From Saturnia japonica (lineage: Eukaryota > Arthropoda > Insecta > Lepidoptera > Saturniidae), in the NCBI GenBank assembly GCA_033032175.1, contig CM065320.1, positions 12,543,413 to 12,607,412 on the forward strand: a stretch of DNA of 64,000 bases. The letters run 5' to 3'. Within the stretch, counting starts at the first letter, position 1, and the number at the start of each line of letters is the position of its first letter. Positions 43,583 to 53,096 of this stretch are shown piece after piece. The translations under genes were made by a program, and so were the position numbers. Under the pieces are notes generated by a model that made no database searches, was not told the DNA's origin, and saw only the letters and a program-made list of their open reading frames with translations.

Positions 43583-43848
43583 TAGCAACACATCAAGACT
43601 TGCATGAACTCTTATGTATACACACGTAGCCTTTTATCACTCTTGGTTCACTTGCACTAATAATTTTACAGAAAAACAAAAACGTTGGGTATCATTTATA
43701 AGTCATTAGCTCCTCATACTAATTAAACAGAATTTAGGTGCAATAATAGTAAGTCTTATTTCGATTTATATACAATGGCTCCACCCCGATCATCAAGTTA
43801 GTGCAATTTTTTATAATTCTAATTCCGATATTATTATTTAAATATGTG

Positions 43849-43854
43849 AATAAA
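43849..43854 (+). terminator. Candidate poly(A) signal of DHDDS
   Basis: AATAAA about 267 bp after the DHDDS stop codon and upstream of the FAM50 stop codon on the other strand. A minus-strand ATTAAA at 43905-43910 could serve FAM50, so the two 3' UTRs would lie close together or overlap. Confidence 0.5.
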
Positions 43855-43981
43855 ACAAAAAATAATATATGACTAGTAAATGTGTATATTTAAAGAAAAT
43901 GATATTTAATATTATTATTGCATAAGTTATCGCATTTGTATAAATTAATTGCTTTGTAAATATTCCATAAGTGTTGTTGAG

Positions 43982-46900
43982 TTATTTGCCTTTAATAGTA
44001 TATTTAGAATAAGTTTTAGTCGGATCATAAGGCTCCCATCTGGACGCCGGGAAAATATGTTTGTTTCTTTCATACCATGACCTGAAAATAATGTATGTTT
44101 AGGCTAATTTTATAACTACAATTATACCAAGAATGCTGTTTGAAACATGATTAAGTATTAAAAATATTTTAACTTTTATAACAATAAATAATGAACTAAA
44201 TTATTACAATTTAAATATTAACACAAACTACCATAGTAATTTATTGATTAAATAACAACTGTTTTCAACAACCCTAAAATGAAATATTTTAAACATATTT
44301 GTTACCTTAAGAGCACTTTACCGGCATGTGAATCTTGTTTTTCTTGCGATGCGTCATTTACTAATCTTACATCATCTGAAGCATCAAATTGGAATAATGG
44401 ACCACTTTTGCCACGAGCCTGTTATGAATATAAAGAAATTAGTCTAATATTATGATAAAGTTTGTTTTGTTGTAATCATAATATAGGGGGGGTTTTAGGA
44501 TATTTATAATTATTTGTATTCATCGTTAACTAGCAACCACCCTACTACCAATTCATGTAAATTACAATATAAAACTTAATATCTATAATATAAAAATTAA
44601 TACCTCTGTATTAGTGAAAAAATGTTTAGAATTGGATCAGTAGTTCCTACATTCCAACATTTCCAACTAAACTTTACCTATTTATGTTAGTAATAGGCAA
44701 TCGGACAACTTTTCAAAAAGTGTTAAATTAAAACATTACATGTATAAACCTAGGAAAAATATTGCATTATAAGTACTTAAAATAACATCTAAACATGTAC
44801 AATTAATGTACACTGGAGGTGTGACGTCACACGTATGATCAGTACTAAATAAACCCAGAAAACTATAAGGAAACAATAAATGTCACCTCAACACACAAAT
44901 TGGGTAACATTCCCTTACACATGGACGACGTCATTAGTGTGTCGTTTGACACAAAGAACAGCAGAAAATATTTGATCTTATTTTTTATTAGGTAATATGG
45001 GAATATTAATTGATAATTTTCCACAAAAAAGATTAATATGATTATAATAATATAAGGATTATTTTCAACTACATATCTTTTTGTGTCATTGCTGTTTGTT
45101 TGCTTATTGACATAATTATTTGTAATATGGTTAGTAATCTATGTTTATGCACAAAGGCAAATAAGCATCATATATTTTAGTAAATATAAATTAAAGAGAC
45201 GAAATATAAATTATGTTACCTTAGTAACAATAAAATCATAGAATGTATAATGATGTGGCAATATAAGATCTTCCTTCACATACATCAGCTGGTCAGCTGA
45301 AACCGTTTTTAATTCACTGAATTCAGGCCGCAATGTATCCAGGCATCTCTGTAGGAATTGATAAATAGAATTACCTGGAAAATTATTAATAAATATCTAT
45401 TAGAGGAAATGTAAGAGTTGACTTAATATCTGGGCAACTAAGCTTTGCTGGGTGTCTTTAAAAAATACCTGTTTAGGGAAACTTGGAATGTAAAACATTA
45501 TCTAAATAAAAAAAACATCCAAATCATTGGAGCTGTTTCCATGAAACCAATTACATATAAACAAGAATTGCTCACTTAATTGTATGAAATATAATATTTA
45601 TATAGTAGTGTATAATAAAGGTGTATGAATTTTTTTTTCTTGTTTTCATTTAATAAAACCTTATTATTTGAAAGTTTTTAAAAAGATTATAAAAAAAAAC
45701 AGTCCTGCATTTCAAACAAAATTTAATATAATATTGGCACAGAATACACTGAAATATTGTAACAACAAAATCTAATTAAGATCTAATATGGGGCTACTAG
45801 GTAGTGTGCCCAAAATACTAGCAGCATTGCTGCGTTGCATAGCAATGCTGATTTTTTGGGCAAGGTAAAAACCCGCTTTTTTGTCTTGAGTGGACTTGAA
45901 CAAACGCCCTGCAATTTCATTAGACAAGGTGTGTGCACTCGGTCCCCATGAACCCATTGTTTCGACCCATAACTGATCAAACATATAAATGGTGTAAATT
46001 TAAGTATTTGAGCCGCTTGGAGGCTTTCGCCGAAGCAGTTGCGTTGCCAGCCTTTACAGCAGTAGTTGAAAGATGGGATGGAGCCAAGGCTTCAATACAT
46101 GTTGCATCCCAGACAAGAGCTCTGCCCATCCTCCAAGGCGCCAAAGTCCTACCGTTATGTTTTTTACCATCAACACGTATTAAACCTGTGGGTTCTAAAA
46201 TACTGACAGTTCCAGAGCTGGTAAGAGCCCTATGGATGACATATTGTATAAAAAATTTGAGTGTGACAGTGTTTTTTTTTTCAGAAATTGAGGAGCTTCA
46301 TAGGAATAGAAACTCAACTAGAGTATTGCTTGTGCCATTGATTATGTACAAGGTGTCCAGAAAGGGTATCGGGTATTTGTTTTCGCGCCATATTCGAAAC
46401 GGGACGTCTAAAGGGTGCGGGGAAGGGTTCGTGGCGTCCGCCATTTTGTGGAGTTTTAGTCACGATGGAACAGTACTCGGGTACGCATCGCGCATTTTGC
46501 GTACGAGCGTATTATCGTAATGGTGATTCAATAGTGACTGCTCAAAGTCTCTATCGTGCGGAATATCGTACACGCCACGCGCCAAGTGACGATAGCATTA
46601 GGAAATGGATCAGGATGTTCGAGAATACAGGTGCGACAGTTAAAATTCAAAACTCTGGTCGTCCTCGTTCAGTTCGCGATGAAGAAACAATTGAAGAAGT
46701 TGAGGCGTCGGTTCGTCAAAATCCGTCTTTATCCATCCGAAAGCGAAGCCAAGCGCTGAACATCAAAAAATCATCTTTACATTCGATTTTAAAGAAAGAC
46801 ACATCTAAAAGCCTATAAAATTCAATTGGTTCAAGAATTGAAGGATACGGACTATGCTAATCAACTGAATTTTGCGAACGAAATGCTGCAGCGATTTAAC

Positions 46901-49900
46901 AACTTTAACAACATACTGTTCAGTGACGAAGCAAATTTTCACCTGAATGGTCATGTTAATAAGCAGAATTGTCGGTACTGGGCAGTGGAGAATCCGAGAC
47001 GAAAGCATGAATGACCCCTGCATAGCCCAAAGGTCGTTGTTTGGGCCGCTATGTATGCTAAAGGCATAATTGGTCCTTATTTTTATGAAGATCAACGAGG
47101 CCGAGGCAATTAATGTGAATAGTGACCGTTATTGCGATATGTTGCGAAATTTTTTGGTCCCAGAGTTACAGGAGTTTGCAGGTTTCAACTCAAGAACGTG
47201 GTTCCAGCAAGATGGGGCTACTTGCCATACCTCAAATGACTCAATGGAAGTTGTTAACGAATTATTCCCTAATAAAGTCATTTCACGAAGGGGTAACATC
47301 AACTGGCCTCCCAGAAGCCCCGACCTTAGCCCGCTTGACTATTTTGCGTGGGGATACCTTAAAAGTAAGGTTTATCAAAACAATTCGACGAATCTAACCC
47401 AGTTAAAGCACAACATCAGGTCAGAAATGGCAGCAATATCGATAGCTATGTGTCAACGTGTTATCGCCAATCTTCGTTTCCGTTTAGAAGAGTGCCAGCA
47501 ACGTAACGGTCATCATTTGGATAACATCTTTTCCAAATAATTCTCCAATTCATATGCTAATAATAAACAATAAACTTTTTTATTGCATACAAATAATTTT
47601 GTTTCATTGAACTTACTAATACCTGATACCCTTTCTGGACACCTTGTACTTACAGAAAAGTTCTACAAACATGCCCAACAAAACTGTGTTTTGGTATATG
47701 GTGCTATCACCATACACAGTATATACAGTAATACATCAAAATATTCTTTCCACCAATGCAATTAGTAGTACTGAGAAACAATACTATTGTAAGAAAGTAG
47801 AAGAACTTAGTACAAAAATGTTATTCAATGTTTCAAAATGATCTTATTAATAATCTACCTAATTATACATAAAATTACTAATATACCTAATTATACAGTG
47901 TTATTTGTAAAAGTGAAATCTCAAATAACTCATTTAAAAATACAGATAGTGTTGAATATTGGTATAGAGTATGTACTATAGACCATAACATAGGTTTTTC
48001 TGTGCAAATGCTAAGTTTTATATTTTAGTAAAAGTGTATAGATTAATTGTATACCTTTTTTCAAAATGACATTCCTCCTATGTCCTGAACCATCCCAGTA
48101 GCTAAATGTGACAGTAATTGGTTCATCTTTAAGACTAGCTTGTGTCATAACCCACTCTAATCTCAATTCTTCACGGAGTTTCAAATCTGCTTCCTCTCTT
48201 TCTCTGTCTGGCAGAAATGATGTATCTACATCTGGATTCTTTCTAACTTTCTTTAAAACCTGAGAAATGTTTTTTAATAATACCATTTCTGAAACATAAG
48301 ATTTATCAACACCAACATCCTTAGAAAGTAAATTCACTGCAGCTACTATGAACTAATGGAATATTCCAAACATAAAATTGGCCTCAACAATAGTTCAACT
48401 CATTGTTCTTAGTAAAAAGGAGCAGATTTCCAGGTTTATAGAAAAAAAAATAGAAGTGTATATGTCACAGCTACCATACAAATGATTCTTTAAATTGGAA
48501 TGTTTCACATATTTACGTTGGTATGATAAATCACAATAGTTTTGTGAGGCAAAATAGTACCATAATAAAATTATGTATTAACCAACATGAAAATAGAAGG
48601 GAGATTATCAAAGTGAATGTTTATATTTTTTAATGGATGTTCAGTCATAATTTCTTTGTTTATGAATTGATTTCAATGAGTTTTTGTTGGAAAGGGGATA
48701 TACCTGAAGGGTGGTCCCATTTTAATTTAATTGGTATTAGGCGCTCAACTTTGAAGATACACCAGAGAACTCCTCAAAATCATTGATGTTGGTTTTTGTT
48801 AAAAATTGTCTTGTAGTAGTATTAATAACATTTTAATATGTAAACCATTTATTGAATTATTATATCAATATTGTTGCGGACAGCGAGCGGGGCGAGCGAA
48901 TAACGATAGTCTAATAGTATAAAATGAACAAGTAAATAAAATAATACGTGTTAGGAATAAGGTTTATAAATACGTGTTAGGAATAGATATAATAATATGA
49001 ACTGAATATGTGTGAATATGTGTATTTTAAAACGATTAGAATAAGAATATAGCTAGTTGTAAGTTTAATGTATAAATTTCACTAGTTGTAAGGATGAACC
49101 ATGCCAGACTCGGAACATCTGGCATGGTGACTCATGGTACTGCCGAGAGCGCGCACACAGGGCGTGCGCGCTCATTGGCTGAGCGACGCCCCGCACGGAA
49201 TCCATCGCACTACCGGTTGCGAGGCAAAGGGCGAGGTTAAATATAGCGGAGAGGGCGGCAGTACTGCGATCAGTTGGAGAAACACTACAACAACAGCAAG
49301 CAGCGAATCTGCGATCAGTTCGAGAAATACCACAACACCAGCAACAGCAAGCAGCGAATCTACAAGCAAACTACAGTCAAGAACGTTATTAAGAAACCAC
49401 ATTGTTACTACGAACTACTGTAACTTTGTAAGAAACAAGAATAAAACAAGCGCTATTAATTTAGCACACATTAAAATATTGTGGACGTCTTTTATTCACA
49501 ATAAATATGTATACACATTTAGGATTATTCATTGACATACATTAAACAGATTACTTACAGGTTCTTCTTTTTCTCTCCAACTTATTTCTGGCTTTTCTTC
49601 ATCAGACACTTCCTCTTCTTCATCTTCATTCAGATCAAATGAAAGAGCCTGGATCTTTACATGTAATAAATATTTCAATTGTGACTTTTAAATTATAGTA
49701 TTTTATTTAAACATTCAAAGTTAAGGAATTTTACTACTTTAAATACCACTATTCTATATGAATATATTCAGTTCAGTTCAGTTGAACAATAATGCAAGAT
49801 TAAGTTTTCAATTATTAAAGACTGATTTATACACATCCAGTAGCTGGCGCCAGTCTAACTGGCTTTGTATAAACACTTTTTCTTGCCAGCACATTGCTAA

Positions 49901-50456
49901 GAAAGTTTTTATACAAAGCCAGGGTTGACATGCCAGTGACTGGATATGTATAAATCAGTTTTAAGGCACAAGTACATTGGAAAAACATGTATCAAAAAGG
50001 AAACATTAAAAAACTTTAAAATAATGTTAGATAAAATATCTAAAGACATGGTGTACTTGTAATGCAAACTTTTACAAAAAATGTCTGCACATTAAATCTA
50101 TAATAAGTTACCTGTCTTTTCTGTTTATTTTTTTGTGCCTGCTTTGCTTCAATTTCTTTCTGCCTCTCCTTTTCCTTCTCTGCCTTTTTTTGTGCTAATT
50201 TTTTCTCTCTCTCTTTTACTATATGTTCCTGTTTTGCTTTCATTTCATCTAATGTTACCAAACCTATAGTAGAGCTTTTCAACTGTTGTTCAACTGCATC
50301 GTAATGCGTAGCAAACTTGTTTTCAATATTATGGATCTTCAGATCCTCTTCTATTTTTTTCTTGCGTAGTTCTATTTCTTGCTGAGCTTTCTCTCTTTTC
50401 TTCATAAGATGCATAGCTCTTCCAGCCTCCGACGCAGCTCCTTTATAATGAGCCAT
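43982..50456 (-). CDS. FAM50: FAM50 / XAP5 family nuclear protein
   Basis: Six minus-strand exons: 50112-50456, 49559-49654, 48055-48259, 45220-45374, 44306-44418 and 43982-44081. They give 337 aa (human FAM50A 339). The start [20 protein letters not shown] is almost invariant in the family. A long charged coiled coil follows, then [19 protein letters not shown], a basic stretch and an acidic linker ([12 protein letters not shown]). The XAP5 domain shows [54 protein letters not shown], then [22 protein letters not shown]50A is found in the spliceosomal C complex and affects mRNA processing in the nucleus. Exon 2 uses an AAG acceptor at 49655-49657 by homology; a CAG six bases further in would drop two residues. 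Introns hold a mariner, a LINE relic, a candidate solo LTR and a palindromic MITE. The gene diverges from Gemin5. Confidence 0.95.
45771..46346 (-). pseudogene. LINE C-terminal relic in FAM50 intron 3
   Basis: Minus-strand frames 45772-45984 and further upstream read [20 protein letters not shown], then [20 protein letters not shown] and [18 protein letters not shown]. This C-terminal block (ETLG.WG..A.......AIQRGNA..ILGT) is shared by many metazoan non-LTR elements. Its 5' side is cut by the mariner insertion at 46348. Plus-strand frames here are shadows. Confidence 0.65.
46350..47646 (+). mobile_element. DD41D mariner-type transposon with intact ends
   Basis: 1,297 bp bounded by inverted repeats CAAGGTGTCCAGAAAGGG (left) and its inverse CCCTTTCTGGACACCTTG (right), extending to about 30 bp with one or two differences. 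TA dinucleotides at 46348-46349 and 47647-47648 are the expected target duplication. It sits in FAM50 intron 3, antisense to the gene, and interrupts an older LINE relic. Confidence 0.88.
46465..47540 (+). pseudogene. Mariner (DD41D) transposase, frameshifted
   Basis: The start is at 46465 ([20 protein letters not shown]), with a paired-type DNA-binding region ([40 protein letters not shown]). A frameshift occurs near 46800. Catalytic residues follow: [11 protein letters not shown] (first Asp), a second frameshift and stop near 47010-47070, [12 protein letters not shown] (second Asp) and [16 protein letters not shown] (third Asp). Counting gives 41 residues between the second and third Asp, the DD41D spacing known from the rosa-like group. 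At least two frame breaks make it inactive. Confidence 0.85.
47649..48054. other. Remainder of FAM50 intron 3
   Basis: AT-rich, no gene or recognised element. Confidence 0.5.
48871..49498. mobile_element. Candidate solo LTR in FAM50 intron 2
   Basis: 628 bp flanked by the 5-bp direct repeat CAATA (48866-48870 and 49499-49503). It starts TTGTTGCGGACAGCGAGCGG, shows a TATA-like TTAAATATAG at 49238, a GC-rich transcribed-looking part with CAACAACAGCAAGCAGCGAA-type repeats and AATAAAAC at 49440, then a short tail. That order (U3, TATA, R, poly(A) signal, U5) fits an LTR. A hairpin (CCATGCCAGA..TCTGGCATGG) lies at 49099-49127. The ends TTG..TCA are not the usual TG..CA, so the exact bounds are uncertain. 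Confidence 0.6.
49820..49963. repeat. Palindromic (fold-back) MITE in FAM50 intron 1
   Basis: Two arms of about 70 bp, GACTGATTTATACACATCCA... and ...TGGATATGTATAAATCAGTT, are inverses of each other through almost the whole element, including the inner CTGGCTTTGTATAAA and TTTATACAAAGCCAG. In RNA it would form a long hairpin. Confidence 0.8.
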
Positions 50457-51144
50457 GATAGTAAAACCACTGCTGCTTTCAATAAATACTTATAGCTTTA
50501 AAATTCCTTATGACTTGTTAATATTTTATGTGATTTAACGGTTAATTATCAAAAAGTTTCAGAATTGGGCAGAAAAATGGTAATTTACATTAGCAACAGA
50601 CAGTGACAGATAGGGATGATTGGATACTAGTCTACTTAGTCTCTACTTAGTCTGGTTATTTTTCTTGCTGTGTACTCTTAAGGTATCTGTCCTTTTCATT
50701 CGATAATACTACTTGTAGTAGATCAGACCATCATTCGAAACTGAGTACTGGAATTCAAGGAAAACAGCGATAGATCGAGTCAAATGGATGATTTGCGGGC
50801 GTGTTGATGAATAGCGGCACTGAGCGGGTGAGCAGACGGTGATATTTGATTGATAAATATTGTTTTGTGGACAATCGATAGTAATCGTTAGCAACTCTAT
50901 ACCATAAAAAAATTCTCCTCTAAGATAAAGTATGCAGTTTTTATAGTTTGATACGACACCTGAATGAGAACGATATTAATTCATCCATAAGCTGGTCAAG
51001 CGCAAGCAAAAATTGACAAAGAACTCATATAATGTATTGAATGACGTTTCAATACATTAATGAAAAAGATATATTTATCCCTAAGCAGGGCAAAAAAAAC
51101 AAGCAAAAATGAGAAACTAAACAGTAAAACTAAAAAGTTCAAAA
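50457..51144. promoter_or_regulatory. FAM50-side part of the divergent FAM50/Gemin5 intergenic region
   Basis: Non-coding. Presumed to contain the FAM50 promoter because the start codon is at 50456, but no TATA box or initiator stands out. Confidence 0.35.
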
Positions 51145-51270
51145 AGGGAGCCACCATCTTGTTAGGATACTGAATCGTCATAAACACATGACAATATAAT
51201 TCACTCGATAATGGCAGTAATGGTCTTCATTAAAGAAAACCGGTTGCCAAGTTAGGAAGAAGATGAAGAG
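51145..51270 (+). repeat. MITE family M1, right-end module (copy 7a)
   Basis: GGGAGCCACCATCTTGTTAG, ACACATGACAATATAATTC and CCGGTTGCCAAGTTAGGAAG form the type-2 right half, forward, without the left half. Confidence 0.65.
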
Positions 51271-51639
51271 AAACTAAACGCAAAGTAAATCGCAGAGTTC
51301 GCCACTCGCAACTAAGGATGTGAAAAAACAATAAATTTTTTTAAAAATCGATTTTGAAACAAATATTTTTTTAAAAAAATTAATTTTTAAATCGATTTTT
51401 TATTACCTTATTGAAATAAAATATTCATAACAAGTATTTAGTTTCAATAAAATTGTCCAAATTGTCAATAAATATCTTAGGAAATGTTACAGTTTTAAAA
51501 TAAATCCGCAGCAAAGTAATGAAAGTTTCAGCTCCTTTAGAATTGTATTATAGGTACCTACGACCCAATCTTTCTAATCCTCTATCTTTCTAATCCTCTA
51601 TCTCTCTCTCTCTCTCATGTGACGCAGACGAAGATGCGT

Positions 51640-51715
51640 GAGTCAGTTAGTTAAAAATAAAAACCAAATACCAAAACATTTCATTTTAAGATCCCACCAA
51701 AAACTTCAATCGCCC
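51640..51715 (-). repeat. MITE family M1, left-end module (copy 7b)
   Basis: AAAAATAAAAACC and CATTTTAAGATCCCACCAAA are the reversed left end of M1, about 370 bp from module 7a. Confidence 0.6.
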
Positions 51716-51867
51716 TTATATAACACCCATAAATATCGTTATTTATAATTAAATATTGAGTTGCTTTTAAATTTAATATTGTAATTTTGTGTTCAAAACG
51801 ATTGTAATACAGGTAATGGAAGGCAACACCCGCGTCTTTGGAACAATTTACGCAGTGCATAATAATT

Positions 51868-52450
51868 TTTAGCTGTGCCCCACAGTTTCTCACGTGTTAT
51901 GACAAACACCGCAACGCCAGTGCTCCCGTATAGCCTATCATAATTTTTCTTCCCACAAATACAAATTACATATTTAAATTTTTCATTATCTCCTAAACTA
52001 TGTGTCCAAATAACATACAAAAGAGCAAAATTTAACTTCATAAAATTGTCTTTAAGATGAAGTAACCCTTGTTCGTAAGGATTAATATACCACGTGTAAA
52101 ATAATGATCTTTAATCACTTTTTAATGTTAAACCACTCTTTGTTATATAATAGCTTATTGTGGGTTATGCATAAGATACAGGCATATGCTATTGCGGACT
52201 ATTTTAAAGATGTACTAAGGCCCAATATTTTTGTATAACATGTATTTACGTAAAACTAAATATGATCGCAGCGCACGTGGATAAAACAGTTTGGGAGAGC
52301 TTCGTGTTACGACTTACTTTACAAAAATCAATATTAAAGTCTGGTTAAGACGTGTATCTTGATGCTAAATAGGCTATACTATTACTTGTGAATCAATCTA
52401 TCATAACAAAAAGAAGTTTTTAAATCAGACTGGTAGTTTCAGAGATTAAA
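51868..52450 (-). mobile_element. Non-autonomous Helitron-like element, copy H6 (reversed H1)
   Basis: On the minus strand: TAATCTCTGAAACTACCAG (start, near 52445), GGTATATTAATCCTTACGAA, TTTGGACACATAGTTTAGG, GCGTTGCGGTGTTTGTC and the end GAGAAACTGTGGGGCACAGC. These words occur in the same order in H1 (21210-21801). Confidence 0.65.
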
Positions 52451-53096
52451 TATTAAACAAAAAATAAAAAAAACACTTCCGCTTTGTTATATTAGTACAC
52501 TTAAAATATATAGTATATATAATACTTTTAAAAGTTTAAAGAATATTCCTACTTTGAAAACCAAATTCTGAGGATAAAAGGTCGTAAAATAATATGAAAA
52601 AAATAATTCTTTACTTTTTATTCAACCTTACTATACAACAAAATTTGGTACAAGAATGAGCATTCTCCGATATTAACAATATTTTTTGTCTTTTTATTGA
52701 AATATGTTAATTTAAATTGATTAAGAAAGTTATGATTCTAAATATTTCAGGTTTTAATTAAATTTCTAAAGAAAATACGAAAAAAAATCGATTATTAAAA
52801 AAATCAATTATTAATTATAGGTTTTTATTATTTTAAAAAATAATCAATTTTCAAAAATCGATTTTTATTAGAAATTCTCATCCCTAATACATAACAATAT
52901 GCCTATCCTCACTCCAATCTGTCCCACTCCAAAGATTAAAATAATTTTTTTTCACATCCCTACCGCTACGTTTTTGTTGAAACCGGCACGGCGCAACGTG
53001 CATTAATTGTATACTGCGACCAGTTTATTTGTGTTAATACTGAAAATACGTTGTCGGTGTTTGTTACTTACGATTAAGGTATTTATTTGAGCAATC

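Larger units (their letters stand above)
51312..52888. mobile_element. Inverted-repeat bounded composite block
   Basis: The edges read CTAAGGATGTGAAAAAACA on the left and, inward from the right, TTAGGGATGAGAATTTC, both followed by A/T-rich sequence with AAAAATCGATTTT. The same TAGGGATG-type end recurs (inverted) at 4980-4996 and 52948-52963. The interior carries an M1 fragment (51640-51715), a (TC)n run (51598-51617) and a reversed Helitron-like copy, so several insertions are nested. Confidence 0.45.

Noticed and set aside
45933..46520. 195-codon plus-strand frame
   Set aside because: Antisense to the LINE C-terminal relic and then runs across the mariner inverted repeat; not a gene.
49134..49535. 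133-codon plus-strand frame with Ser/Thr-rich sequence
   Set aside because: Falls inside the candidate solo LTR; its repetitive S/T/E content reflects CAACAACAGC-type repeats, not a protein family.
49641..49660. CAG acceptor six bases into FAM50 exon 2
   Set aside because: Using it would drop two residues; the upstream AAG acceptor restores the alignment of QIQALSFDL with vertebrate KISSLSFTL. Kept as an alternative.
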